This document shows, piece by piece, positions 38,301 to 48,600 of a stretch of DNA of 64,000 nt. Each line of letters opens with the position of its first letter. Position 1 is the first letter of the stretch. The position numbers and the translations under genes were made by a program. Origin of the DNA: Ostrinia nubilalis (taxonomy: Eukaryota > Arthropoda > Insecta > Lepidoptera > Crambidae). The notes under the pieces are model-generated. The model did not search any database. It was not told the DNA's origin and was given only the letters and a program-made list of their open reading frames with translations. The stretch spans positions 11,666,001-11,730,000 of the forward strand of contig NC_087095.1 in NCBI RefSeq assembly GCF_963855985.1. The letters are read 5' to 3'.

Positions 38301-41300
38301 AGTTTTTTTTTATTTAATAGAAATAATAATGGCAGGTTGAACCAACAAGAAGGTTTTAGTTTATCAATCATAATAATCTTGACAAGATCAATCGTCAAAT
38401 AACTTAGATCGGAATAATTTTGAACTTTACTGACGAACAGTTAAAGATTATTTTCTCTAACTCGAGATTATTCTGTAACATAGTTTCAAAAGGTAATATG
38501 TGCTCGCGATTCGTTGAAGGAATCAATTTAAAAACTGACGAACCTTTTCATTCCGTGACTGTACAACAAAACGTGTAGTACGATGTGCTGTCGACTGTAC
38601 ACTTTTTTGCTGTAAAATTTTAATCAAATTATTAAACTTTCTCTTCTCACTTCATTTCACCCAAAGTTGATGAACATAAAATTGCTATGCGAATTAAGGC
38701 TGATTTTACCATCTTCGGATAACTTTTAACTGAAGAATAAACTATTTGACATATTTCCCATACTGAATTTGTCAATGTGCCAAACTTATTCTTCAGTTAA
38801 AAGTTATCCAACGATGGTAAAATCAGCCTTTAGACAATGAAAATATGATTTTTGTGTGATTGAAGTGTAGTTTTGTAAAATGTGTTCCTGTATTAAATTT
38901 AGTTAAATTTAATCCTATCTCTAAACCAGCCTTTTCATTTTCTAGGTGCTATATACGGTTTAGCGATATACAATTCGATAATCATCTATGTTCCCTTCCC
39001 GTTGGTCCTATACAAGAAGTTGCTGGGCGAGTCTATCATGTTGGACGACCTCTCTGATCTGTACCCGACGCTTGCTAACAGCTTGAAAAGCTTATTGGAA
39101 TACCCAGATGAGGATGTGGAAGATGTAAGTGTTACTGCTATTTTTATATAATTTCAAATAATTTGTACTGTTGTTAGAATAAGACTTCGCCAAGGAGCAT
39201 CAAAGATCTCTCATCTATCATTCTAAATTATAATTATCATAAAATGTTGAAAGATTATGAAGTGTTGTATTTTGACTTAGATCATAAATTTTATTATGCT
39301 GCATAGTTTTCGCACAATGAAAGGTTTTAGTATAAGGTTTTTATACAAAGAGAGCTGATGAAAATACAATTACTTTTACTACGAACCAACGTGTTGCTAT
39401 CTATCGCCTTTGCATATTAAGTTTTCCTCCAGTTAAAATAGCTCGTCTCAAAGTGCTGTAAAATTAAAATATCCTAGATCTATGGAGTGAGGCGTCAACT
39501 AACACACGTGATCATCTAGTTCAGGAATTTCAGCTTATGATATCCACGCTACTTTACCAAGCCGTTTTATTTTTATACGAGTCTAGTCCTGTTTTCAAAT
39601 TTGTTTAAAGTTGAATATTTCCAGGTATTCAGCCTCTGCTTTGCCGTCAACACAGAGGTCTTCGACCAAATACAAGTGCACGCGTTGAAGGAAGACGGCG
39701 AGAACGTGCCGGTCACGCACGAGAATAAACAGGAATACGTCGACTTATACGTCGACTTTTTGCTCAACAAGTCCGTCGAGACACAGTTCAAGGCTTTCAA
39801 TCAAGGGTTCCAGAAGGTATTATAATAGTTTTATATGGTAGTGTTCTAGTTTTTTTATGCATAACACGGCAGTTATTTGACCACAATCGCACCTGATGTT
39901 AAGTGGGATCCAGTCTAGGATGTCAGTTAGTCAATTGAAATATCTTTTATGAGCTGTCAAATTGATTCCCGTATATTTTGTATGGCATTGGAGAGTGAGG
40001 ACTATGACGTCATCAGATTGCGAACTCAATGAGGACTACCGCGGACTACTAATAGCGGTCCCCAGTTAGCGCCACTGCAATGTAAAGATCCTATCACTTG
40101 CTGTTTATAAGAAGTAGCGCCAGCTGGTGAACTCTGAAGTGGGAGGAGAACTATCAGATTTGCACTCATCAGGATGGCGCCACTGTAGAATAAGGTACTG
40201 TCACTCGACAGTGGTGCCAACTTTTAAGTATAAAAACGATAGCCCTCACTGACTGCTAATCCATTGCTTTCAAAGATGCATAAAATCGAATTTGACAACC
40301 ATTGAATTAAGCAATGCTGGAAGACGCAGCGTGGGACGTCCACCCATAAGGTGGACCGACGACCTGGTAAAGGTAGCAGGGAGGCGCTGGATGCAGGCCG
40401 CTACCAATCGTATGATGTGGAAGTCATTGGAGGAGGCCATTGTTCAGCTGTATACGTCCTGTGGCTGAAATGATGATGATGAAATTAGAAAACTTACTAT
40501 ACTCAACATCAAATAAACCGCACCTTCCGCGACGCGAACTTTAAAGATTTTTTTCTGACACAATCATGGTGCCCCTACAATATTGGTGTTATTTGAAAGC
40601 CCAATAAATATCCTTAAAGAAAAACACATTTAATTTCTTAATAAATGATTAACATATACCATAAATGTGACTTGAAAAAAGACCTCACTTTGGGCTCACC
40701 TCTGGGATCAATTAGACCAATTTTTCGCGATTAATCCCAACTTAACAGTTTTATAGCCATAAAAGTTGGCTCAAGCGTAACTACCTATTTTTTGAAGAAG
40801 TGACTCTGGATTCTTCTAGAGCCACATTTTTAGGGTAAAAACCTCTCCTTTAATGAAATGAAGCTTAGAAGTAGGCTTTCAAATGGTGCCAATATTGGTG
40901 GGAAGTGGGGATGCATACGTTTGAAAGTGCTTGTCGCGGGAGGTGCGATTTATTTGATGTCGAGTGTATTTCAAATGAAGATTATAAGATTATATTCTGA
41001 CCGAAAATATAAGTGTACCTAATATACGTTACATTGCAGGTCTGTGGCGGAAGAATAATAAAGTTGTTCAGATCTCACGAGCTCATGTCGGTGGTGATCG
41101 GCAACGAGGAGTACGACTGGGACATGTTTGAGAGCAACTGCGAGTACAAGAATGGATATTCAGCTAACGATCAACAAGTCAGGTGAATATAATGAACTAT
41201 CCTACTAATAATTATTATAAATGCGAAAGTTTGAATGTCTGGATGTTTGTTATTCTTTCACACAAAAAATACAGAACGGATTTTAATGTAACTTTACAGT

Positions 41301-42527
41301 ATTATTGTTTATAACCGGGAATAACATATAGGCTATATAATTTATGACGGTCTGTGTCAAACGAAATTTCACACGGGTGAGACCGCGGGCAAAAGCTAGT
41401 TTATTATAAAAGCATAAGCTTTTAACCCACATAATGACACAAACCTCAAAACTATCCAATCTTCAAGGGGCAATAAAGCTTTTGTGCAAAAACTTACCGT
41501 ATACCCATGGAAAATAAATAAACGTAATGACACCATCGGTCTAGCGCAGTGATTCTTAACCGGTGGTCCGCGGACCACTGGTGGTCCCTGGAGGCATTCC
41601 AAGTGGTCCACGAAGACATCGTAATAAACAAGTGACGTGACGTCTTAAGTCGAGTTAACACAACGCAAACGGCGCACAGTGGGCGAGAAATCGACCTCCC
41701 CTTTCATAGGATTTTGAAAAAAAAAAACTGGTCCCTGACAAGATAGAAATTTGGTAAAATGGTCCCTCGTGACTTAAAGGTTAAGAACCACTGGTCTAGC
41801 GCGTACCTAACTTAGTCAATGCCTGAAGTGTGGGAGCGGTACGGGAGGGGTGACATTGACATATTATGATGCATACAAATCTGAAGCTGAAGTCTCACTG
41901 ACGTTTTACCGTCACGAAATCACCCTCCCGTGCTTCTCCCATACCTCAGGTAATGTCTGAGTTAAGCTCTAGAAGCTTATTTAGTACATATATCATATCA
42001 AAAATAAGTATCTAGCCTAATACGGCGATATTCTTCTTTAATTTCAGATGGTTCTGGGAAGTATTCCATGAGCTAGCGATCGAGGATAAGAAAAAGTTCC
42101 TTTTGTTCCTCACTGGGAGTGACAGAGTTCCTATACAAGGCATGAGGGATATCAAGGTTGGTAACATCAATAGTAGAAACGTATTAATCTACTAAATCAT
42201 TATCATTATTCGGTGATTTAGTCTCCACTGCATGAGCAAGCAATGGAGGATTTGATCCACACTTCTCACGCTTGCCAAATGGGTTAGGGAGGTCCGATGT
42301 TCGCATATTTGTCCTTTAGTCACTTTACTTCGTTATCAAAATGCCTATTATTATAAAATATTATGTCTTTTTAGATAAGAATCCAACCCGTGGCCGACGA
42401 CAGATACTTCCCAGTAGCCCACACATGTTTCAACCTGCTAGACTTGCCCAGGTACAAAACCAAAGAGCGTCTCAAATACTACCTCTTGCAAGCCATCCAG
42501 CAGACACAGGGATTCTCGCTCGTCTGA
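23332..42527 (+). CDS. HERC4: HERC4-type HECT E3 ubiquitin ligase, complete gene
   Basis: Nineteen exons join with closed phases into 1,042 residues (human HERC4 about 1,057). Residues 1-350 are RCC1 repeats with recurring AWG/FGWG...GQLG and CG..H motifs; a middle helical region contains [14 protein letters not shown]; the HECT domain runs from about 722 to the end, starting [20 protein letters not shown] and holding the catalytic cysteine in [10 protein letters not shown] (C1010). Family role: the HECT cysteine takes ubiquitin from an E2 as a thioester and passes it to substrates; the RCC1 propeller is a recognition module. Exons: 23332-23397, 23722-23893, 24247-24489, 24860-25016, 25344-25452, 26117-26248, 29492-29674, 31739-31927, 32922-33101, 33855-33989, 34375-34536, 34776-34952, 37309-37578, 37898-38075, 38946-39124, 39625-39816, 41040-41182, 42048-42156, 42375-42527. 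The ATG begins MFCWGN, matching human MLCWGN. All key HECT residues I can check are intact. Confidence 0.97.
23722..23893 (+). CDS. HERC4: HERC4 exon 2
   Basis: Residues 23-79; [20 protein letters not shown] and [10 protein letters not shown] form a full RCC1 repeat. Acceptor TGTTTCAG, donor CCAG|GTAATA. Confidence 0.95.
23969..24082. repeat. Small MITE with GGTTGCACCA ends
   Basis: GGGTTGCACCATCTGA at the left and AAGGTGATGCAACTTA at the right are short inverted repeats in HERC4 intron 2. Confidence 0.45.
24247..24489 (+). CDS. HERC4: HERC4 exon 3
   Basis: Residues 80-160; two RCC1 blades with [20 protein letters not shown] and [14 protein letters not shown] long hairpin lies 15 bp after its donor. 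Confidence 0.95.
24505..24577. repeat. 73-bp near-perfect hairpin in HERC4 intron 3
   Basis: ATAACCAAAAACTAAAAAGT and the following TTTAAACTTACT pair with the reverse complement ending at 24577, with about 12 unpaired bases in the loop. It starts 16 bp after the exon 3 donor. Confidence 0.8.
24860..25016 (+). CDS. HERC4: HERC4 exon 4
   Basis: Residues 161-213; [19 protein letters not shown] and [12 protein letters not shown], the next RCC1 blade. Donor TCTAA|GTAAGT, phase 2. Confidence 0.95.
25344..25452 (+). CDS. HERC4: HERC4 exon 5
   Basis: Residues 213-249; [20 protein letters not shown], matching human SGAIFGWGRNKFGQLGL. Donor AAA|GTATGT. Confidence 0.95.
26117..26248 (+). CDS. HERC4: HERC4 exon 6
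   Basis: Residues 250-293; [20 protein letters not shown] and [16 protein letters not shown] retroposon sequence begins within about 10 bp of the donor. Confidence 0.95.
26257..26510. mobile_element. Composite RTE LINE fragments
   Basis: The minus strand of 26257-26334 reads [19 protein letters not shown], typical of the RTE reverse-transcriptase end. The plus strand at 26450-26505 has the last piece (GGCCTTTGTCCAGCAGTGGA) in the other direction, so the copy is rearranged. Confidence 0.6.
27438..27510 (+). mobile_element. RTE LINE tail
   Basis: Reads [12 protein letters not shown], the terminal residues of RTE reverse transcriptase, followed by a GAACGAACG tail. Confidence 0.55.
28071..29348. 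mobile_element. Giant foldback (palindromic) DNA element
   Basis: Arms of about 596 bp (28071-28666 and 28755-29348) are almost perfect reverse complements with an 88-bp centre. Ends are GGGGCATTTCACGCGAAGCG and its inverse, flanked on both sides by ATTG (28067-28070, 29349-29352), a probable 4-bp target duplication. There is no ORF of note. The arms differ at only a few sites, so it is young or kept similar by conversion. Confidence 0.85.
29492..29674 (+). CDS. HERC4: HERC4 exon 7
   Basis: Residues 294-354; [20 protein letters not shown] and GYGARGQLG, the last RCC1 blade. The 1.3-kb foldback element ends about 140 bp upstream of its acceptor (TATCCCTAG). Confidence 0.94.
30009..30273. mobile_element. 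TA-flanked palindromic MITE, copy 1
   Basis: 265 bp, ends CAGGGTGTTAGGTAAATGGG and its inverse, arms of more than 100 bp, flanked by TA on both sides, as in Tc1/mariner-mobilised MITEs. Copy 2 is at 36876-37139. Confidence 0.85.
31320..31400 (+). repeat. Possible SINE remnant
   Basis: A B-box-like GGGTTCGATTCCC at about 31353 follows an unclear A-box. Only a fragment. Confidence 0.35.
31483..31664. mobile_element. PIF/Harbinger-like MITE
   Basis: 182 bp. Inverted ends AGGAAGAAGCACACTTATCA / AAGTGTGCTGTGTCCT continue into CAACCCGGAAA and its inverse. Flanked by TAA on both sides (31480-31482, 31665-31667). Confidence 0.8.
31739..31927 (+). CDS. HERC4: HERC4 exon 8
   Basis: Residues 355-417; [14 protein letters not shown] closes the RCC1 propeller and matches the human FSGGDQSF site. 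Donor AATCAG|GTAAGT. Confidence 0.94.
32596..32774. mobile_element. PIF/Harbinger-like MITE
   Basis: GGCCCAGAACACACGGTGAA and its inverse bound 179 bp, with TAA on each side. Inner arms (ACGCAACTG) also pair. Confidence 0.8.
32922..33101 (+). CDS. HERC4: HERC4 exon 9
   Basis: Residues 418-477 of the middle region; [16 protein letters not shown] resembles the human GTFSSSGCLNGSFL segment. Phase 0 both ends. Confidence 0.94.
33548..33734. mobile_element. Helitron-like element
   Basis: Same subfamily as 15085-15276; starts TCTACTATATAAAAATAAGT and ends AAGCTAG before T, with a GC-rich hairpin upstream of the end. HERC4 intron 9. Confidence 0.7.
33855..33989 (+). CDS. HERC4: HERC4 exon 10
   Basis: Residues 478-522; [19 protein letters not shown] matches human LPDVEALRFYLTLPECPLM. 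MITE copy 2 begins 31 bp after the donor. Confidence 0.95.
34021..34218. mobile_element. Palindromic MITE, copy 2 (HERC4 intron 10)
   Basis: Near-identical to 821-1018, same plus-strand orientation. Starts 31 bp downstream of the exon 10 donor. Confidence 0.85.
34375..34536 (+). CDS. HERC4: HERC4 exon 11
   Basis: Residues 523-576; [20 protein letters not shown] is the equivalent of human LVNLEKAPLKVLENWW. Confidence 0.94.
34776..34952 (+). CDS. HERC4: HERC4 exon 12
   Basis: Residues 577-635; [20 protein letters not shown], matching human FYIHEVQELIDIRNDYINWV. The next intron is 2.4 kb and packed with DNA transposons. Confidence 0.95.
35290..35880 (+). pseudogene. Tc1-type transposase fragment, left arm
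   Basis: Plus-strand frames give the helix-turn-helix region, [16 protein letters not shown], and VLFSDECR with the first catalytic Asp. Stops and frame changes interrupt it. Confidence 0.7.
35970..36290 (-). pseudogene. Tc1-type transposase N-terminus, right arm
   Basis: Minus-strand ORF with [20 protein letters not shown] and [11 protein letters not shown], the DNA-binding domain of Tc1 transposases. It lacks the catalytic domain. Confidence 0.75.
36624..36873. mobile_element. MITE with GTCGCGCAGCGA ends
   Basis: GTCGCGCAGCGAAAGTTGAG at the left and its imperfect inverse CTCAACTCTCGCTGCGCG at the right bound about 250 bp, wedged between two other transposons. Confidence 0.65.
36876..37139. 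mobile_element. TA-flanked palindromic MITE, copy 2
   Basis: 264 bp, about 93-95% like 30009-30273 by eye. Ends CAGGGTGTTTGGTAAATGGG and its inverse, TA on both sides. Confidence 0.85.
37309..37578 (+). CDS. HERC4: HERC4 exon 13
   Basis: Residues 636-725; [19 protein letters not shown] and [14 protein letters not shown], leading into KKPLK at the start of the HECT domain. Acceptor TCTCCCCAG. Confidence 0.96.
37898..38075 (+). CDS. HERC4: HERC4 exon 14 (HECT N-lobe)
   Basis: Residues 726-785; [19 protein letters not shown] and [11 protein letters not shown], highly conserved N-lobe motifs of HECT ligases. Confidence 0.97.
38697..38829. mobile_element. MITE with AGGCTGATTTTACC ends
   Basis: AGGCTGATTTTACCATCTTC and its inverse, arms of about 45 bp, flanked by TTA on both sides. 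HERC4 intron 14. Confidence 0.8.
38946..39124 (+). CDS. HERC4: HERC4 exon 15 (HECT)
   Basis: Residues 785-844; [20 protein letters not shown] and [13 protein letters not shown], part of the E2-binding N-lobe. Confidence 0.97.
39625..39816 (+). CDS. HERC4: HERC4 exon 16 (HECT)
   Basis: Residues 845-908; [15 protein letters not shown] and [19 protein letters not shown]. Donor CAGAAG|GTATTA. Confidence 0.96.
39950..40252. mobile_element. MITE of the 'gatagccctca' family, copy 2
   Basis: Ends AAACGATAGCCCTCACTGA and contains several TAGCGCCA/GGCGCCACTG motifs shared with 10472-10757. Left boundary unclear. Confidence 0.5.
40308..40475 (+). mobile_element. RTE LINE 3' end
   Basis: GGTGGACCGACGACCTGGTA and GCGCTGGATGCAGGCCGCTA translate as the [17 protein letters not shown] end of RTE reverse transcriptase. 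Ends in an ATGATGATGA tail. Confidence 0.7.
41040..41182 (+). CDS. HERC4: HERC4 exon 17 (HECT)
   Basis: Residues 909-956; [20 protein letters not shown], equivalent to human LFQPNELQAMVIGNTNYD. Donor GTCAG|GTGAAT, phase 2. Confidence 0.96.
41206..41399. mobile_element. Helitron-like element
   Basis: CTACTAATAATTATTATAAA start, GACCGCGGGCAAAAGCTAG end before T. HERC4 intron 17. Confidence 0.7.
41547..41793. mobile_element. hAT-type MITE with exact 8-bp target duplication
   Basis: CAGTGATTCTTAACC and GGTTAAGAACCACTG are the inverted ends of a 247-bp element. GTCTAGCG flanks it on both sides (41539-41546, 41794-41801), the 8-bp duplication typical of hAT transposons. Non-coding. Confidence 0.92.
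42048..42156 (+). CDS. HERC4: HERC4 exon 18 (HECT C-lobe)
   Basis: Residues 956-992; [20 protein letters not shown] and [12 protein letters not shown], conserved HECT motifs. Donor ATCAAG|GTTGGT. Confidence 0.96.
42375..42527 (+). CDS. HERC4: HERC4 exon 19 (catalytic Cys, stop)
   Basis: Residues 993-1042 and TGA at 42525-42527. The catalytic cysteine C1010 lies in [16 protein letters not shown]. The end GFSLV* agrees with human GFSLI*. Confidence 0.97.
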   Translation: MRIQPVADDRYFPVAHTCFNLLDLPRYKTKERLKYYLLQAIQQTQGFSLV

Positions 42528-43088
42528 TCAAGGTAATAGAGTTTTAATTTGCTCATTAGTGGTCCCGTTGTCACGCCACTTCGACCCGCACTAACCTTAT
42601 TAAATCACGTGTCGAAATTAATAGTTACGGCTTTTATCAACTTAGGACTGCTTATTCAAGTATTTGAAGAAGAAAAGGAATTTTACATTATAATTTTTAT
42701 TATAACCACGTATATTTTGATTTTATTTTATTGATATGACACACCGTATAAGTTTTTATTTCAATTTATGTTTTTAACCATGAATATCCAAACTGATTAA
42801 ACGATCCTAGTCAAAGCCATAATAAGACACATAAGTAAAAACAAACTCGATTCCTTTTTAGTTACCAGATAAAGGTTTTAGTAAATAGCATTAAATTGTA
42901 TTGTCAGTCCCATTTTACATTAATATTTCAGAATCAGTTTCATTATGATCCACCGATCTTCTCAATAGTAAATTTGTCTTCCATACGACATTGCCATATT
43001 GTGGTTAAATAACTACATGTTACTAAAACACTATTGTTAAAATATTGTAAAACTTTTTGCATTTCGTCAAAAATTTCGACTGAGATCT

Positions 43089-43094
43089 AATAAA
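43089..43094 (+). terminator. Candidate poly(A) signal for HERC4
   Basis: First AATAAA after the HERC4 stop codon, about 560 bp downstream. In AT-rich DNA such hexamers are common, so this is only a candidate. Confidence 0.25.
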
Positions 43095-45112
43095 AAGGGC
43101 TGATTCTCTGTATCCAATCATTTCTGAATCTTGATAGAATCGGCCAATTGTGTAATATTGTAATAGCTAGTAAAATGTAGGTAGACACTACACAAATTGC
43201 CTTTGCTGATCAGAAATCGTTTGTGCTGTGATGAGTGTGACAGTTGTAAATCCATAAGTCTGCATTTAGTGGAGTACAGGACTTTAAATATATTTTATTT
43301 TTAGATACGAAAAAGACAATGTAACGAATCAAACAGTTTATTAGGTTAATTGTTGAGCACGTCACTTTGACGTTTAGAATTTTTGCCCAACATTGGGCAC
43401 ACTGTGTGATGCTGATTTTTAATTTGTTTGTTGCTTATTTTTATATTTCTCGCTTAAATTAGAATGCGGTCACAAACTGTACCAACTTGACTTTTTAATT
43501 AATGTTATACTTGAAAGAGCGCTTGAGCGTTTTGTTTAGATCAATGAGTAAATAATGAATTATAAATAATTTCATCAATATTTTGTCTTTTATAATAATA
43601 TGAATGATGTGTCGTGATTGTAATTAAAATTCATTGTTTAAATTGAGATTATTTCGAAGTCAATTGTTAAAATCCGTTGTTTCCTATTTGTAACGTTTTA
43701 TTATACAATCTGGATACGATAATAATTTGGTGCCTTTCTTAACATATTGATATTTATATTGATTTATATAATCTACGTATAAATAATAATCGAGCATCAT
43801 TCTTTGTTATGGTATATTTATCAGCTGTATTGTTTTATGAAGACATGAAAGTGCATTTTATCTGCTTTAAGTGTGCCGATATTTTGGTTCGAATAGCAGA
43901 ATGTGAGAATTTATTATCGTGGCCATTATTTTACGGAACAAATGTGTTAAATGAACAAAGCTATATTTTTTAAGTATGTTATTAAGGCCTATTGTTGTCG
44001 GCACACTGACTGTGTATACTTTAGAATAACTTACTAATAACGGCTTAACTATAAGTGTGAACATATTCATGAACATGAACAGTCCATTTATTCAGTAATT
44101 AAATTATATTAATACACGAGTGCTTGTATCAGTACCGATCTATAATGTTGCACCGATGTCACTTTTAATTTTGCTGTTATTAGTAAGACTGTGACTTGTT
44201 TTGTACTGATTGTATTTTAGTAAAATTATACATTGTTACCGACTTGTCGCAAAAGCTTAGTGTACAAACGAATATAAGTATTTATTTAAACGTTGTTTGG
44301 GACAATGGTTGTAGCCATACGTTTGTAAATAACTTGGTTACCGCTGTGATATTAAGGGTATGTATTGAGGCGTTGCTGACAATATGAATGCTTCGTAATA
44401 GTTGGTTTTGTTACAAACTGTACAGACTGTACATAGGACATACGTAGCTTGGCTAGATTGTTATTGTTTGGAAGCATTTTGGAGTGCACTCTGATGTAGC
44501 TGTTACAGCGTGGTTTGTACACTATGTATGTATTGTATGATAATATAATATTTTCGTATGCATCAAGAGTTTCATTTTATAACTCAGCAGGGTAATTTAG
44601 CTTATATTAGTTAGGAAATTGATAGGTAAATTATAATTTACATAAAATTTCTAAATGACTGGTGTACGTATAAGAAGTTAAAATAACAACAAGGTGGACA
44701 TTTTGTACAATTTATTTCATTAAAATATAATAAATTACATAATATCAAATCAGTAATGCTTTTGTAACATTTTATATACAAAATATTTGAGTAATCTCTT
44801 CATGACTAGGTAGGTAGGCAATTTAGCCAATTTGACAAATAGTTCAACGCAAGGTTAAATATAAAAATTTGGTATAAAGCAAATGCAAAGCCAATATTAC
44901 AAATATTACATGGTATTTTTTGGTAATTCTGTAATATTAGTGACAATTGAGCATTATATACAATTTGTATTAAAAAGCATGAATAATTTTCTTCGCTTAT
45001 TATTACGTTCGCAATGTTTAAAGCCGCACATTTACATCGAGAAGTTAAATAATATAAAAATGTGATGACGAATAAACATGAAGTATCATTTAGAAATGAC
45101 GGTGCAATATTT

Positions 45113-45118
45113 TTTATT
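45113..45118 (-). terminator. Candidate poly(A) signal for the Zasp-like gene
   Basis: AATAAA on the minus strand about 430 bp downstream of the stop codon. One of several possible sites. Confidence 0.25.
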
Positions 45119-45545
45119 ATTTTATAAGTATTTTATGCTTACGAACTAATTAATGGTTAAACAATAAATTAATACTACAATTAAGTACTGATTGTAATGT
45201 CCAATCCCGTACATGCTTCGAGACTTTATACCTAAAGTCAATACAAGTACTTACACTTGAAGTCCATTCTCCCGAGACTTCGCTTCTCAAAGTAATTACC
45301 CATGTATTTCAGATGAAACTGAACGATTCGTTTCGTTGATATTACTAATGCGTTTGCCCCAAAAATCTATTTCTATAGACACACATTTAACATTAATAAT
45401 GCCAACAAAAAGTTCTTTGATGTGGTCGTGAACTGGTATTATGGATTAGACAAATTAATACTTGTCCGTTACGATTCATGTGATGACTATTTTCTAGGGA
45501 GATGATAATGTCTGTCAGTTAATAATACTTAATGGTTGATCTAAG

Positions 45546-45665
45546 TTAGTAGGAAGATCGGCCTGAGTAGTCCTCGTAGTGTTGCGTGCCGGGCGGCGCG
45601 CGGTACCCTGGGTAGTTGTTGTTGAGAGCGTGCTGCGCGAAGAATGTAGTGTAATCCTTTTTCAC
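45546..45665 (-). CDS. Zasp-like exon H (stop)
   Basis: VKKDYTTFFAQHALNNNYPG and YRAPPGTQHYEDYSGRSSY followed by TAA at 45546-45548. I recall this kind of C-terminus in insect Zasp proteins. Acceptor GTTATAG. Confidence 0.75.
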   Translation of the reverse strand: MKKDYTTFFAQHALNNNYPGYRAPPGTQHYEDYSGRSSY

Positions 45666-48600
45666 CTATAACACAACGTTCAAAATCGCTTGTCAATCCA
45701 AACAAAACAATACCCCACCTTCGTACACAGATGCAATTCTGTATTGTTCTGTACACCCATGCAACCTAACATTTTCTACGTCGCAAAGCCATAGATAGAA
45801 AAGAGGAATGAATGTCTGTATGTTGTTTAGTCGATTACATGATCTTGTGAAGTTATAGGTCGACAACTGTCTTGCCCCATCTTGTGGTTCGGTGCAGTCG
45901 ATGTAGCCAGGGAATTTTGTAAATATTGTTTCTGGTTACTCGCGGTCCACTGACCAAAGTGTATTGTACTGAAACTTCAGAAACTACAAGTCAAGGGTTT
46001 ATGAGATTCTTGGACTCATAAGTGAAGATATATTTTACTGATTTTATCAAAGTTTTGTTGAATTTCGTTTCTGACGCTCGGTTGTCTTCCCATAGATAGC
46101 GATGCGAAGCCTAAACGAACGCGTTAGGTGTCGCGACTAGTTGCAGACGACGCACGACTAAACTGGGCCTGAGCGAGCCAAAGTTCGCGCTTGCAAGAGT
46201 ATTGTGCATTTAGAATTTTAGAATGGGCACAAGTGGCCTTTTTAGGGACACTATTCCTTATTGTGTGGTCTTTGGCAGAAGATTATAATCACTGAATTTA
46301 AAAATTATAAGACCAATGGCTGAAAAATATGGTGCATTCTCCACTGTCATTTTCATCGGGTAGGCAGATTTGTTATTAATTCCTAGTTGTTAAAACACAA
46401 ATTAGGTTCAATAATATTATTTATATTGATTTTAATTGATCGAAACCATAAACAAAAATGATCTTGCCAAACCGCGTGCAAACGGGACTATTGTCTATTA
46501 CTCAGGCCCGACACTAAACTATACTAGAGTGGTCCTCGAGTGCCGAAGTCTGTTAGGTAGCTCCAAACACATAATGTCCCAAGTGACTTACAACTGAGGT
46601 ACAAAGTCCTGTACGTGGGACAGACGGAACGACGCCTACGCCTCGTTCATGGCAACTAATTCGGCAAGCGAGAATTGCCGCGGCTAAAACAGACAACGGT
46701 TGCGTTCAAACTTTTGTAAGGCACTCCTTGTGAGTGTCTGTGGTAGTAGAGATAACGCTTTACATGCATTTTGAAGGTGGTTTGAGTTTGGTTGATTTAT
46801 CTTGCACCCTTATTATTGGTGTATTTTAAATTCAGGCGGATTTATTGTTGACATACCAATGAATATGCTCCGAATTTAAATGATTCCTAATTTAAATATT
46901 TATTTTAAAAATATTTACAATATTTAGTGTAGTTTTACAAAAAGCAAAAAAATATTTACAGAATAAATTGCTAAAGTTAGACATTAGTCAAAAATAAAGC
47001 TCTTGGGGATGTAGCTTAGGATTGTTAAATATTTCCAATTATACAGGGTGTCAAAAATAATGGCTATCAAAAACCAAAAATATCTTGTAACTAGTAAAGC
47101 TTAATTGGTAATCATTGGGGAGTAAGCCACCAGAAAACATTTCAAAAACAGTTATGAGCACTTAATTAGTTCTGTATTTATATCTGTATAATTTAACGGC
47201 GATTGATTTATGTGCTATTTGTCGTTCAACACAGCGCACCGTTTCACACAGTGGTGCTGCTAATGAAGCGTCATTGGAAAATGGAAACTGGACTTTGTGT
47301 TAGTGAAGTTTGAGTTGGTGGTACCTTGCGTGGTCTGCAGGCTGGGCCCTTGGCGAGCTGTCTCCTCGCCTCGTTCTCTGCCTCGACGGCCTCCTTCACC
47401 GACTGCGGCGGCCATTTCTGGTCTCCACGCATGTTGACGCCGCCTATGTGCAATTTTTCACATAAAATTATTATTTGAAAATAAATAATAATGTCTTAGG
47501 TCGTCCTCATGCCTAACCAGAAACTAGACAACATGACTTCGGAATTAAACTTAGTTTTAAAACCACAGTGCTAGTACCTAGTTAGAAATTTTAAAATGGG
47601 CATAAAGCTAGTCGTTTCGCTTTAACCAAACTCAATCCTTATAAACTGTCCATAAAGTGACAAACGACCACCGTGGATATTGGCACCAAAGTGTTTACGT
47701 GCTCCCACCTTTTGCACTGCAATAGCGTAGTACAAAGGGCAGTTTTGAAAACAATATAACTGCAATCTTGTTTTAGTACCCGTGCGAAAATATCAGACGC
47801 GTCCTTAAAGTTTACGCGCGTTGCTATTACTGTTGTAAATCAAATAAACTTCTTACACTTGCTTACTTTAGCGTCATGATTTGTCGTCACTTCATTGTAT
47901 GTTACCTAGGGAGATTATTTATAAACTTGAATGTAAGGGTGTGAGGGTATCTTTTCGCTCACAGATTTAGGGAATGGAATTATAGCCTGCCGGTGCCAAC
48001 TCTAAGAAAGAAGTTTAACGAATGTGTCTTTTCCCTTTGAAGTACATAAACCCAATCTGTCTTTGAAACGCATAATACCCGTTTAAAAAAACTGCCTTAA
48101 AATTTAAGGCAGCTTTTTTTATACGGGCTCTACTCTACCTACGGGCTACGACTACGGTGGTGGACTCTACCTACGACTTCTTACGTGTGTCGAACTTCGA
48201 ACTAAGTAGTGTTTCTTGCTAATGGATTTAAAAGTAAAGACCTTGTGGCAATTGCTATAGTCTGTCTGTTGCTGACAAAATGTGATAGTTTCAGTGACTT
48301 TTACTGCTTTTGTGCTCACTGAAGCTTCGAATTAAGAGTCAGTGCTTTACCTTGGAACGATGCTGTGGCCGGCTGGCTAGCGAAGACTGGCGGCGGCTTC
48401 TGGTGGATGGGCTGCTGCTGACGGAGTGTGATGGTCGCTGGTGGAGGCTCGAACTGCCTCTGTGGCGGCTGGTACGCCGGCTCGTACTGTGGCGAGTATT
48501 GAGGCTGCGGCGAGTACTGCGACTGCGGCGAGAACTGAGACTGCGCCCCGTAAGAGGGCTGCGAGCCTTGTGTCTACGCGAACATCAAGGTATGTTATTA

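Larger units (their letters stand above)
42528..45545. other. Convergent 3' region between HERC4 and the Zasp-like gene
   Basis: About 3 kb of AT-rich DNA without a supported exon. It must contain the 3' UTRs of both genes. AATAAA occurs on the plus strand at 43089-43094 and 45071-45076, and on the minus strand (TTTATT) at 45113-45118; none can be chosen without transcripts. Confidence 0.6.

Noticed and set aside
43000..45500. Additional gene between HERC4 and the Zasp-like gene
   Set aside because: Only short AT-rich ORFs; better explained as 3' UTRs and spacer.
47043..47060. Third copy of the CAGGGTG MITE
   Set aside because: Only the first few bases match; no second end was found.
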